Below, in pieces: positions 1 through 9,057 of a stretch of 64,000 nucleotides of DNA. Numbering within the stretch: position 1 is the first letter of the stretch; each line of letters begins with the position of its first letter. Source of the stretch: Paenibacillus terrigena DSM 21567. Its GTDB lineage: Bacteria > Bacillota > Bacilli > Paenibacillales > Paenibacillaceae. The translations under genes were made by a program, and so were the position numbers. Under the pieces are notes generated by a model. That model was not told where the DNA came from. It did not search any database and saw only the letters and a list, made by a program, of their open reading frames with translations. The stretch is taken from contig NZ_KB895416.1 in assembly GCF_000374845.1 (NCBI RefSeq), positions 411,790 to 475,789 of the forward strand. The letters are read 5' to 3'.

Positions 1-442
1 TTTGATAATCGAAATGTCCCTTGGCGATTTCGGTCAATCCGTAATGGATTTCTTCAAGATACGAGTGTATCTGTTCGGATAAGCTGTTGATATTCTCAGC
101 GATCGTACCAAGTTCATCGGCGGTTTTGACATCAGTGGAAGCGTGAAGCCTGCCGCTCGCCATATCCTCCAGAACAGCGCCAAGTTCCTTGGCATTCCGT
201 ACGAACGGCCGAGTGGCGTATACGTAGAGAAGCACAAAAAAGCTTAAGCCTAATACCACGGCCGTGGGCTGGGAACCGATATGGTTGATCACCCATATGA
301 GGGGCCGGTTATAAGGGGGATAATTAATCAAATAGGTGACGAGCAGCCGGCCGAGCAGGACGAACAGCAGCGTGAGTCCGAAACAAGCGACGATTACTGC
401 AAGGAACTTCCAGCGTATGCCGATGGATATCTTGGTCTTCAT
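1..442 (-). CDS. Sensor histidine kinase, N-terminal part (runs off the left edge)
   Basis: Reading the minus strand from an ATG at 442 gives an open frame to the window edge (about 147 residues). It begins MKTKISIGIRWKFLAV and has one membrane segment near residues 10-37, a short outside loop, a second membrane segment near residues 60-80, then a HAMP-like linker (LGAVLEDMASGRL) ending in the coiled region before the missing kinase core. A GGAGGTG ribosome site lies 7-8 bases upstream. The start is 5 bases after the stop of the response regulator at 448-1155, so the two form an operon as a two-component pair. The signal sensed cannot be told; the short extracytoplasmic loop is typical of intramembrane or envelope-stress sensors. 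The catalytic domain is not visible, so the kinase call rests on topology and context. Confidence 0.8.
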   Translation of the reverse strand, partial: MKTKISIGIRWKFLAVIVACFGLTLLFVLLGRLLVTYLINYPPYNRPLIWVINHIGSQPTAVVLGLSFFVLLYVYATRPFVRNAKELGAVLEDMASGRLHASTDVKTADELGTIAENINSLSEQIHSYLEEIHYGLTEIAKGHFDYQ

Positions 443-447
443 GGCAG

Positions 448-1155
448 CTACACCTCCTTCGTCGATTTCATTTTATAGCCGATGCCCCATACGGTTTTTA
501 TGAAATCGGGGTGCTGGGAGTCCTTCTCGATTTTTTCACGGAGTTTGCGAATATGGACCATGACCGTGTTTTTCGATTCCATGAAAGGCTCGTTCCATAC
601 TTCTTCATAAATCTTGTCCATACTGAGCACGATTCCTTGATTGAAAGCAAGCAGCTTCAAAATATCGAACTCACGGGGCGTCAGCTTCACCTCTTGATCC
701 TCAACCGTAACGGTATGCGTTGCGGTGTTGATGACCAAGTCGTCGATGACGATCTCATTTTCAGCGGGCTTGCTGCGATAGTTCAACAGCTTGTACCGGC
801 GGATCTGAGATTTGACCCGGGCGACCAGTTCCAGGGGATTGAACGGCTTGGTGACATAATCGTCAGCACCGATGCTAAGGCCCGAAATTTTGTCGATATC
901 CTGGCTTTTCGCCGACAGCATAATAATCGGGGTATTGTTCTCCTCGCGGATTTTCATACATGCTTGGATCCCGTCCATTTTGGGCATCATGACATCGAGA
1001 ATAATCAGATCCACCGGATGGCTGCGCAGGATGTCCAAGGCTTCTAGGCCGTTAGCTGCGCTATATAGAACGTATCCTTCATTTTTAAGATAAACTTCGA
1101 TCAGTTTAATGATTTCTTTCTCATCATCAACGAGAAGAATGGCTTCTCTGGACAT
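448..1155 (-). CDS. OmpR/PhoB-family response regulator
   Basis: A 235-residue two-component transcription regulator of normal length. Residues 1-120 form the receiver: acidic pocket D10-D11, phospho-acceptor D54 in LIILDVMMP, and the conserved lysine in the TKPFNP motif. Residues about 135-232 form the winged-helix DNA-binding domain (LTPREFDILKLLA, then VHIRKLREKIE and TVWGIGYK). An AAAGAGGTG site precedes the ATG. It is the first gene of a minus-strand operon with the kinase that follows 5 bases later. Direct repeats just upstream (1223-1266) look like its own binding sites. It resembles the VanR/PhoP-like branch, but the target genes are unknown. Confidence 0.93.
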   Translation of the reverse strand: MSREAILLVDDEKEIIKLIEVYLKNEGYVLYSAANGLEALDILRSHPVDLIILDVMMPKMDGIQACMKIREENNTPIIMLSAKSQDIDKISGLSIGADDYVTKPFNPLELVARVKSQIRRYKLLNYRSKPAENEIVIDDLVINTATHTVTVEDQEVKLTPREFDILKLLAFNQGIVLSMDKIYEEVWNEPFMESKNTVMVHIRKLREKIEKDSQHPDFIKTVWGIGYKMKSTKEV

Positions 1156-1210
1156 GCTGTATTTACACCTCTTTGAATGATATAAGAACTAAGCGTTAGC
1201 TATACATAGG

Positions 1211-1266
1211 ATTATACACCATAACCCTTAACAGGTAGGTCATCAAATCCTTAACATTCGCTTAAG
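1211..1266 (-). promoter_or_regulatory. Promoter and direct-repeat boxes of the response-regulator operon
   Basis: On the minus strand a TATAAT -10 hexamer (forward 1211-1216) is preceded by two copies of TGTTAAGGRTT (forward 1223-1233 and 1246-1256), 23 bases apart. A further CTTAAG half site lies at 1261-1266. Direct repeats about two helical turns apart are the usual binding pattern of OmpR-family regulators, so autoregulation is likely. No good -35 hexamer is visible, which fits an activated promoter. Confidence 0.45.
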
Positions 1267-1348
1267 TTCCTGGTTGATGATGTGAGCATTCTGCATCATT
1301 CTGTGGTTGAAAATTAGATAGGGGGAGCTAACGGATACGATTATAATC

Positions 1349-1408
1349 GGTAAAGTTGATATTGAAGACCTGGCAATTGTAGCCAAAGCGATTCCGATTC
1401 TGCAATAA
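1349..1408 (+). pseudogene. Remnant of a dockerin C-terminus
   Basis: Twenty codons including the stop read GKVDIEDLAIVAKAIPILQ. This is the second calcium-loop helix and tail of the dockerin that ends the gene at 1799-6877 (GKVDIEDLAIVAKAILQ), with two extra residues. The upstream part of the dockerin and any start codon are missing. The bases after the stop (AATTACTTTGCA) also match the flank after the dockerin gene ending at 29903, and an intact terminator follows. This is the tail of a deleted or displaced member of the local dockerin gene family. Confidence 0.75.
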
Positions 1409-1452
1409 AAGAATTACTTTGCATTTTGTTTGAATGGAAGTTTTGTTAGACG

Positions 1453-1482
1453 GGGGAGACGATTGTCTCCCCTCTTTTTTTA
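1453..1482 (+). terminator. Rho-independent terminator after the dockerin remnant
   Basis: Perfect 8-base stem GGGGAGAC / GTCTCCCC (1453-1460 and 1465-1472) with a GATT loop, followed by CTTTTTTT. It lies where the terminator of a full dockerin gene would be. Confidence 0.85.
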
Positions 1483-1689
1483 TTCATAGTCCCTATATTC
1501 AGAGGGGCTTTTTTCTGATGAATTGAAGCGGATATTCGAGCGGTGTCATACGAAGGGGATTACAAAAATGTCCACATCAACAGGCTAGTTTTATCCATGT
1601 AATTCCTCATATAAAGGGATATATGATCAAGGAGGGGAATTGTTAGGGCCGCGATCGTTCTAAAATGATCCTTTTTATTTTCTCATGCT

Positions 1690-1703
1690 TGTAAGCGCTT
1701 AAA
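1690..1703 (+). promoter_or_regulatory. Candidate CcpA (cre) operator
   Basis: TGTAAGCGCTTAAA matches the catabolite-response consensus of Bacillota with one mismatch (A for C near the end). It lies about 95 bases upstream of the secreted glycosidase at 1799, a sensible place for glucose repression of a polysaccharide-degrading enzyme. Confidence 0.5.
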
Positions 1704-1798
1704 AAATAGAAAGGGGGATTTCTTTCAAGTAAGCTCGAATTTCGCTCACCAGAATTCACTGACAATAAAAGCAATCTCTATTATGGGAGGGTTTATTG

Positions 1799-4700
1799 GT
1801 GTCCAAGATGATGCGCAAATTATTTATTCAATCCCTTGCGTTTACGCTGCTTTCCACTTCGGTTATCAGCGTGGATCTGGCCAAGCCAGACGTTACACAT
1901 GCCGCAAGTGGCCCAGGACAATCATCGATGTTGAACGTGGATTATGATAGTCTAGTCTCGCAGGCAGACCTTTATTTTAATAAACAAGTATCGGCTAGTT
2001 ACTTGGGAATGCCGATTGGCAATGGTCGCGTAGGCGGCTTGGTGTGGACGGAACCGACGAAGTTGAAAACGCAAGTCAACCGAGTTGATGTATTTGGTCA
2101 CAATGGGGCTTCGTCCGCGACAAGCCTGCACGGTGATTACTTCGGTGCTGTTGGCAACGTAAGCGTCGATTTCGGTGGAACAGTATTCCCGTCCGATAAC
2201 GTTCCGCAGTATCTCTCCATGTATAACGCGACAGAGAACATCCAAGGAACGAATTTGACCGCGGATATACTGGCATGGAGCGATCAAGACGTTATTGCCA
2301 TTCAGGTGAACGACACCCGCACGACGCCTACACCAATCAACATTGATCTGTCCATGACCCGGTCGGGGCCGCTAGAAACCAAAAACAATTACTCAGCGAC
2401 TTCGGTTATTAGCGAGAACAACGACAAGATCATTCTTACTCAGAAGTACGAAGAACCTACAGATACCAACCTCCCCATCAACAATTTCTACAATATGTCG
2501 GCAGCCGTCATCGACGTAGCAGGAAGAACGGCAACGGCAAGTCAGCTGGATGCCAAAACGATGAGGCTCTCCATTCCAGCAAGCACAGGAAGCTTTACCA
2601 TTTTGATTGGCAGTGCTGCAAGCATGAATCGTACAGATGATGTGACAGCAAGCGCAACGACAGCGGTTGATCATGCTAAGAGCGCCGGCTACACCAATAT
2701 ATATACCTCCCACACGGCATGGTGGCACGATTATTGGTCCAAGTCGTTCGTCTCTTTCCCGGCCGTTCAAGGAACGGGATACGACAAAGATTATGGCGCC
2801 CATTTCGTAAATTTCTATTACCTCATGGCCTCGTGCTTTAGAGGCGAATATCCTGCTAAATTTAATGGGCTACTATTCAACACTGATAACGGCAAGGCAA
2901 TGTGGGGAACGGAATACTGGATTTTTAATGACAGCAGATCTTATTACGGGCTGGAAACCGGAAATCATTCGGATCTGCTCAATCCGTTCCTGAACATGAT
3001 TACAAGAAATCTGAATAAATACAGAACAGCAGCCCAGCAGCAGTGGGGGAGCCAAGGGATCTATATTCCCGAGACATCGCCATTTGACGGACCCGAGGTA
3101 TTGCCGGACAATATCGCGGCTTCGCTACAGAATAGCTTGTTAAACGGTCTTGACCTCACGACGGAGGTAAAGAACTTCAGAAATAAAAGAATTGCCGGTG
3201 CGGATTCAAGATGGTCTATAGATGGAACGGGAGGACAGTGGAAATCGGGTTGGCATTCCCATCTCGTCTACGACGCTGCCGACATCGCGAATATGTATTG
3301 GGATCGGTATTTGTACACGATGGATCTCGATTATTTGAGTACTACCGCATATCCGGTCATCAAAGGAGCCGCGGAGTTCTACCGTACATTCCCGAACTTG
3401 AAGAAAGGACCCGATAATAAATATCACATCTACAAGACGGGCTTTGCGGAAACGATCTGGGGAGCCGACGATATCTTGAATGACTTGAACTATATCCGAG
3501 GTCTTTTGCCGACAGCGATTAAAGCAGCGCAGTTATTAAATGTCGATTCGGATTTGATCCCATTGTGGCAGGATATCCTCGACAACTTGGCTCCGAATCC
3601 GTTGAGCAGCGATTCGAACTCGATACTCAAGAGAACAAGAGCGGATGGTAAACCGACTTATGCTTTGGGGAGAAGCCCCATCATTTATTTACTACAGAGC
3701 GCTCCGACGGTCTGGGATGAGTACCAGGTAGAACTGCTTGATTTCGATCAGGTCAATCTTGAATCCAAGGCAAGCGGCGTTAACCTAAATGCATGGGACT
3801 TGAACATGAATACGTTGGAAACGCAGCAAGCATATACGGACTATATGAATGGTCAAATTGCAGGTCTAGGCGTACGCTCTTGGTCCAGGTTTATGACCGA
3901 TGCAGCCCGAATGGGTCGCAGCGACTTGGTGAAATTGGGGCTGGCTTCGAATTTGAAGCAATGGCAAACTTTTGAAGTGTCCAATCCGAACCGTCTACCG
4001 TCCACGAACGGCGGAACACAGACGATGTCTATTCAGGAAGACGGCGTATTTGTAGAGGGAATACTGAACGGATTGCTTCAGTCGCTAGCCAAGGGTCCGG
4101 GCGAAAACCCTGTGATTCATGCATTTGGAGCGTGGCCAGCGGATATTGATGCTGCGTTCCAACTGCAAGCTAAAAAAGGATTCACAGTCACGGCATCGCA
4201 AAGATCGCAAAACATTGAATTCGTCGAAATTTACTCCAGTCTCGGGCAAACCGCCGATCTTAACAACCCATGGGGAGCCGCGCAGAGCGTTGACTTATAT
4301 CGGAATGGTGTTATCGCTGAGACACTTACGGGAAGATTGCTTAGCTTCCAGACATCTGTAGGGGAAGACGTCGTAATCGTTAAATCGGGAACAACGCCTG
4401 ACCAGTATAAGAGGACGATTTCTTATCCTAAGCCAATCTTCGTGAATGCCGTAAACACAAAATTAACGGCGGGGGATTCGGTTCAGCTAGCTTCCAACAC
4501 CGGAGCGGATTTATCCGGCACTTCGATGTCATATACCAGCAGTGACTCTACTGTAGCTTCCGTTGACAGTCACGGTCTTGTGACCGGGGTTTCACCAGGA
4601 ACAGCAGTAATCACTGTGAAAGCGATGTCAGGTCATACGACTGTGGCATCCGGACAAATCAGTGTAACGATAAAACCTGCCATAATTCCTCAGTCTCAAA

Positions 4701-6877
4701 TGACGGCAACGGCCACAAGTCAGGAGACGATCGGCGATAATAATGCGGCATCCATGGCGATTGACGGAAACCCTCAGACGATGTGGCATTCCAAGTGGGA
4801 CAAATCCGACGTTCTCCCGCAATCGATTACCTTAAAACTTGGAGGAACCAACAAGATCAACAAAGTTATGGTTTTGCCAAGGTCAGGCGGCGGCAATGGG
4901 AATATTACAGCTTACAATGTATATGTAAGTACGGATGGGGCGACTTTTACCAAAGTTGCAAGTGGCAGCTGGGCCAATGACGACACGGAGAAAAATGCAG
5001 ATTTTACACCGGTAAATGCATCATATGTCAAGCTCGAAGCAACTGCGGGCATAAATGGCTGGGCATCGGCTGCGGAGATCAATATAGGTCTTGCACCAAT
5101 AACGGGGAAGCTTGTTGGAATCACACCGCCAGCTGCCGTCACAGGGGTGGAGAGCGGAGTGGCGAAGACAGCCAGTGCCCTTGGACTGCCTGCTAAAGTC
5201 GAAATGGTTACCGATGCAGGAATAGTGAATGCCAATGCGACATGGAATGTAGAGGCTTCGAGCTACGATCCTGCTCTGACGACTGCACAATCCTTCACTG
5301 TCAATGGAACTGTAGCTCTGCCGTCTGGCGTTATAAACCCTGACAATGTAGCATTGACAACAAGTATTAGCGTAACTGTAAACTCTGTCAATGCCGTTCA
5401 GATGGTTAACGACACGGATTCTAACATTTTCTATACCGGATCCTTTTCTTACTCCCAATACAGAGGGAAAGGCGATTATATGAACGATGTGCACCAAACT
5501 CAAGGTAATGGTGACTACTTCCAATATACGTTTACCGGAACGGGTATAGATTATATCGGTGTTAAGAACGGAGATATCGGGAATCAGGAAGTCTATATTG
5601 ACGGCAAGCTTATGCAAACTGTAAGCGGAACCGCTCCAAGCTATACTGCCCAGGGGGTCATATACAGCAACAAGAGTCTTGTGAGTGGAACTCATACGAT
5701 CAAAGTTGTAAAGAGGTCGGGGAACTGGATGGTATTGGATGCATTGAAGGTATATCGGGATTCGGAGTTGAAAACCATCACAGTACCTGCAGCAATCACA
5801 GGCGTGGCGAACGGAACGGCAAAGACGGCGGAAGCCCTCGGATTGCCTGCTAAGGTAGAACTGGTTACGGATACAGGAAGCATGAATGCCAATGTGACAT
5901 GGAATGTAGTGGCTTCAAGCTATGATCCGGCTGTGAAGGCAGAACAGACCTTCAAGGTGGATGGAGCCGTAACCTTGCCGGATGGCGTAGATAACCCGAA
6001 CAACGTAGCCTTGACAACAAGCATTCAAGTGACGGTGCTTCCAGCATCAACACAGCCGCAATCCTCATTAACAGGTGCCCATCAAGTAGCTCCTGACCAA
6101 ACATTCGATATAACAATGGGACTAAGCGGCGTTAAGGAAAGCGTATATCAGCACATGTATGCGCAAGATTTGACGCTTCACTATGATTCGACGAATTTGA
6201 AACTCGACTCGGTTACATCCTTGAAAGATGGATTTAAGGTCATCGAACAGAAGGAACTGATGCCGGGACATATCCGAATTGTGGCTGCCAGCGTGGGTGC
6301 CAACCAAGGCGTGCAAGCCCAAGGCGATGTGTTATCCTTCACATTTACGGCCAAATCTGCTGCACGGGAAGCCGAAACGACCCTTTCTGTAGGAAATGTT
6401 GTCATTGCCAATAGGGAAGGGAATGAGCTTCAGGTAGGCGGAGCTGCCCACGAACTGCAAATCAGTATCGCTGTAGATAAGTCAGGCTTGAATACTGCGA
6501 TTGCTAGTGCTCAGGCTAAGCACGATGCAGCTGTAGAAGGCAACGAGCACGGTCTGTATGCAATTGGCTCTAAAGCTCAACTGCAGTCGGCAATCGATGC
6601 GGCGCGTGCGACAGCAAGCGATCCGAATGCTACGCAGCAGCAGGTGGACAGCGCGAAGGCGGCATTGGAAGCAGCAATTCAAGTGTTTGAAAGCAAGAAA
6701 ATATCCGCAGATGTCAATGACAAAGACGGCATCACAGTAGGAGACTTGGCGATTGTTGCGGCAGCGTACGGCAAGCAAGAAGGTCAGCCGGGCTGGAATC
6801 CGAAAGCGGATGTCAATCATGATGGTAAAGTAGATATTGAAGACCTTGCAATCGTAGCCAAAGCGATTCTGCAATAA
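1799..6877 (+). CDS. Giant secreted glycosidase (DUF5703/GH95-like) with cohesin, FIVAR-like and dockerin domains
   Basis: About 1692 residues. The GTG at 1799 lies 7 bases after GGGAGGG; a TTG at 1796 is possible but very close to that site. Order: signal peptide (about 1-36); catalytic region to about 870, starting with LGMPIGNGRVGGLVW and resembling DUF5703/GH95-type (alpha/alpha)6 enzymes; Ig-like group 2 domain (880-958); F5/8C (CBM32-like) domain (965-1098); Ig-like group 4 domain (1105-1197); a beta-sandwich of unknown type (1200-1320); a second group 4 domain (1325-1415); cohesin-like domain (1420-1558); FIVAR-like helices (1560-1635); type I dockerin (1636-end). The first dockerin loop is DVNDKDGITVGDL, with K where a calcium ligand is usual. 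The protein should be exported. The substrate is unknown; a plant or host glycan is likely. The GH assignment is moderate, the C-terminal domains are clear. Confidence 0.85.
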   Translation: MSKMMRKLFIQSLAFTLLSTSVISVDLAKPDVTHAASGPGQSSMLNVDYDSLVSQADLYFNKQVSASYLGMPIGNGRVGGLVWTEPTKLKTQVNRVDVFGHNGASSATSLHGDYFGAVGNVSVDFGGTVFPSDNVPQYLSMYNATENIQGTNLTADILAWSDQDVIAIQVNDTRTTPTPINIDLSMTRSGPLETKNNYSATSVISENNDKIILTQKYEEPTDTNLPINNFYNMSAAVIDVAGRTATASQLDAKTMRLSIPASTGSFTILIGSAASMNRTDDVTASATTAVDHAKSAGYTNIYTSHTAWWHDYWSKSFVSFPAVQGTGYDKDYGAHFVNFYYLMASCFRGEYPAKFNGLLFNTDNGKAMWGTEYWIFNDSRSYYGLETGNHSDLLNPFLNMITRNLNKYRTAAQQQWGSQGIYIPETSPFDGPEVLPDNIAASLQNSLLNGLDLTTEVKNFRNKRIAGADSRWSIDGTGGQWKSGWHSHLVYDAADIANMYWDRYLYTMDLDYLSTTAYPVIKGAAEFYRTFPNLKKGPDNKYHIYKTGFAETIWGADDILNDLNYIRGLLPTAIKAAQLLNVDSDLIPLWQDILDNLAPNPLSSDSNSILKRTRADGKPTYALGRSPIIYLLQSAPTVWDEYQVELLDFDQVNLESKASGVNLNAWDLNMNTLETQQAYTDYMNGQIAGLGVRSWSRFMTDAARMGRSDLVKLGLASNLKQWQTFEVSNPNRLPSTNGGTQTMSIQEDGVFVEGILNGLLQSLAKGPGENPVIHAFGAWPADIDAAFQLQAKKGFTVTASQRSQNIEFVEIYSSLGQTADLNNPWGAAQSVDLYRNGVIAETLTGRLLSFQTSVGEDVVIVKSGTTPDQYKRTISYPKPIFVNAVNTKLTAGDSVQLASNTGADLSGTSMSYTSSDSTVASVDSHGLVTGVSPGTAVITVKAMSGHTTVASGQISVTIKPAIIPQSQMTATATSQETIGDNNAASMAIDGNPQTMWHSKWDKSDVLPQSITLKLGGTNKINKVMVLPRSGGGNGNITAYNVYVSTDGATFTKVASGSWANDDTEKNADFTPVNASYVKLEATAGINGWASAAEINIGLAPITGKLVGITPPAAVTGVESGVAKTASALGLPAKVEMVTDAGIVNANATWNVEASSYDPALTTAQSFTVNGTVALPSGVINPDNVALTTSISVTVNSVNAVQMVNDTDSNIFYTGSFSYSQYRGKGDYMNDVHQTQGNGDYFQYTFTGTGIDYIGVKNGDIGNQEVYIDGKLMQTVSGTAPSYTAQGVIYSNKSLVSGTHTIKVVKRSGNWMVLDALKVYRDSELKTITVPAAITGVANGTAKTAEALGLPAKVELVTDTGSMNANVTWNVVASSYDPAVKAEQTFKVDGAVTLPDGVDNPNNVALTTSIQVTVLPASTQPQSSLTGAHQVAPDQTFDITMGLSGVKESVYQHMYAQDLTLHYDSTNLKLDSVTSLKDGFKVIEQKELMPGHIRIVAASVGANQGVQAQGDVLSFTFTAKSAAREAETTLSVGNVVIANREGNELQVGGAAHELQISIAVDKSGLNTAIASAQAKHDAAVEGNEHGLYAIGSKAQLQSAIDAARATASDPNATQQQVDSAKAALEAAIQVFESKKISADVNDKDGITVGDLAIVAAAYGKQEGQPGWNPKADVNHDGKVDIEDLAIVAKAILQ

Positions 6878-6878
6878 C

Positions 6879-6914
6879 GAAAGAGGCTCATATGCATGCA
6901 TATGAGCCTCTTTC
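6879..6914. terminator. Bidirectional terminator between convergent genes
   Basis: A perfect 36-base palindrome centred on GCATGC, with AAAG/CTTTC ends, lies in the 52-base gap between the glycosidase (stop at 6877) and the convergent alpha-galactosidase (stop at 6930). It can stop transcription from both sides. Confidence 0.85.
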
Positions 6915-6929
6915 TCTAATCCAATTCGA

Positions 6930-9044
6930 TTACGGAGCTTCAACTTTCCTTATACGGATAACCTTACTTTGAAAATCGCCATGGAATTCAAGCTTGATTC
7001 CGATAGCCATTAGTGCTTGCCCGCTAAAGAGCTGTTCCACCCCATCGATCTGATAGAGCCAATCGCCCCGCAACCCCTTCAGTCGCAATCTAGGAAGATG
7101 ATTCATGAAGTTCCTTGCGTGCAAGAAAACGAATACGACGGCTTCTTCTTGCTGTTCTCCCACATACATCACCGATGCCAGCGGGCCTTCACTAGGTGAT
7201 TTAAGCCGATATTGATCTCCATCTTGAACGATATGTCTGATTTCCTTGTATAAATGGATGAGTTCGCGGGCCTCTTGCTGCTCTTCGGGACTCCATTTTA
7301 ACAAATTATCACCGATACCCAAATTGCCCATCATGGCACAATGAAAACGATAAGCCAATGTCAGCTTGCGACTACTTATCCAACTTACTTCATCGGTGAC
7401 CCATGACTCCATAATTTTAGAACAATAAGCATAAGAGAAGCCTTCTTGAATCTTCAATCGGTCGAAAGCGTCGGTGTTATCGCTCGTCCAGACTTGGTCG
7501 AAGTAACGTAGAATGCCCAGGTCAACCCGTCCCCCACCGCCGGAGCAAGATTGAAATATAACATTTGGATGGGCTTGCTTTAGTTTTCGAGCGATTTCGT
7601 ATACACCTTCCGCATGCCGGAACCAAATTTCCTTCTGTTCTTCTCTCGGAGCTGACGGATAACCAGGTTCACTGAAGTTGCGGTTCATATCCCATTTGAT
7701 GAATCGAATGTTATGATCCGTTAGTAGACGATTGATGCTTTCGAAAAGATACTGCCGTACGTCGGCTCTAGCCAAATTCAAAATGAGCTGATTACGAATC
7801 AGTGTGCTGTCTCTCGTTGGAAAGTGATAAACCCAGTCCGGATGCGTTCGGTATAGATCGCTATCGGGGTTAACCATTTCCGGTTCGATCCAAAGTCCGA
7901 AATCCATGCCTAACGCATTGACTTCCTGAATTAAATTCTGAAGATCATTCGGGAATTTGTCGGGATTGACGATCCAGTCTCCAAGGCCAGCTCTATCGGA
8001 GTTTCTTGCTCCAAACCAGCCGTCATCCATGACGAACAATTCTACGCCGATCGACGCGGCGATTTTTGCTAAATGGATTTGTTGATCCTCGTTGACGTCA
8101 AAAGAGGTGGCTTCCCAAGAGTTATAGAGCACTTTCCTAAGACTTGAACGGTGTTCGGCCGGAAGAACTTCTTCCCGCTGGTAGCGATGCAGATTTCGAC
8201 TGACGGCACCAAAGCCTTCTTTTACGAATCCAAGGACGGATATCGGAGTAACGAAGTTGTCACCGGGCTTTAAATTCCAGGCAAAGTCGAAATCATTCGT
8301 TCCCGCGCTTATCTTGACCATACCTAGCCTGTCTTTCTCAAACACGATTTTCCAATTTCCGCTGAATGCCAATGCTCCGAAATAAACCTCGCCATGATCT
8401 TCTTGAGAATTGCCGCCACGATCTAGCATGAAGAACGGATTGGTAAAATGGCTGGTCGTGCCTCGTCTGCTCTCCAGAACCAGCTTGGTATCCGGGAGCT
8501 CCGTATGACTAAGCTGCGTTTCGCCTGCCCATTTGCCCGATAGGTACGTTAATCTGTAAGGTTCATCACGTGGTACATATAGGGAACCTGATAGTACTTG
8601 CTCCAATTGGATGTTTCCACTTCCAGAATTTATTATTTCGCTGTGCAATTCGAGCAGATTATACGCTGGAACAATCTTATAATGCAGGATAACCTCAAGT
8701 GGATAAAAAAAGTCTTTCATTCGAAATGAAAGAACGCTGTCCGAAATCTTGAAATTGATGAAAACCAGCTTTAAGTCTCTGACGCCGTCTTCGAACGTTG
8801 CCTTCAAACAGGGTTCCGTATAGGTAGCTTTTCCAAAGCCCATAAATGTCTCTTGATATACTTCACTGCCACCCGAATATGGATACTCCGCGATAAGCTC
8901 AGGTTCCGGATAATCTGACAAGTATGGAAGCTTTTCGCCGAAATAGGTTTGAACGATTGTCCCTGTTTTACTTAACCCCAATGCGTATGCGAAGCAATCT
9001 CCCTCAAGTACCCATATTTTGCGTTCAGAATCATGTTTAATCAT
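6930..9044 (-). CDS. Alpha-galactosidase, GH36
   Basis: A 704-residue protein, slightly short of the usual 720-740 of bacterial GH36 enzymes, with no signal peptide, so cytoplasmic. An N-terminal beta-domain (about 1-320) precedes the TIM barrel. The barrel shows FVMDDGWFGARNSD, FGLWIEPEMVNPDSDLY, the nucleophile D452 in KWDMNR, CSGGGGRVDLG, and the acid/base D522 in WTSDNTDA. It removes alpha-1,6-galactose from raffinose-family sugars or galactomannan oligosaccharides. It is the last gene of a minus-strand operon, 13 bases after the permease at 9058-9879, so it probably acts on sugars brought in by that importer. Confidence 0.95.
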   Translation of the reverse strand: MIKHDSERKIWVLEGDCFAYALGLSKTGTIVQTYFGEKLPYLSDYPEPELIAEYPYSGGSEVYQETFMGFGKATYTEPCLKATFEDGVRDLKLVFINFKISDSVLSFRMKDFFYPLEVILHYKIVPAYNLLELHSEIINSGSGNIQLEQVLSGSLYVPRDEPYRLTYLSGKWAGETQLSHTELPDTKLVLESRRGTTSHFTNPFFMLDRGGNSQEDHGEVYFGALAFSGNWKIVFEKDRLGMVKISAGTNDFDFAWNLKPGDNFVTPISVLGFVKEGFGAVSRNLHRYQREEVLPAEHRSSLRKVLYNSWEATSFDVNEDQQIHLAKIAASIGVELFVMDDGWFGARNSDRAGLGDWIVNPDKFPNDLQNLIQEVNALGMDFGLWIEPEMVNPDSDLYRTHPDWVYHFPTRDSTLIRNQLILNLARADVRQYLFESINRLLTDHNIRFIKWDMNRNFSEPGYPSAPREEQKEIWFRHAEGVYEIARKLKQAHPNVIFQSCSGGGGRVDLGILRYFDQVWTSDNTDAFDRLKIQEGFSYAYCSKIMESWVTDEVSWISSRKLTLAYRFHCAMMGNLGIGDNLLKWSPEEQQEARELIHLYKEIRHIVQDGDQYRLKSPSEGPLASVMYVGEQQEEAVVFVFLHARNFMNHLPRLRLKGLRGDWLYQIDGVEQLFSGQALMAIGIKLEFHGDFQSKVIRIRKVEAP

Positions 9045-9057
9045 GACGTTTCACCTC

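Noticed and set aside
5021..5695. Long antisense frame inside the glycosidase gene
   Set aside because: Shadow of a high-quality coding frame with clear domains; no ribosome site and no recognisable protein.
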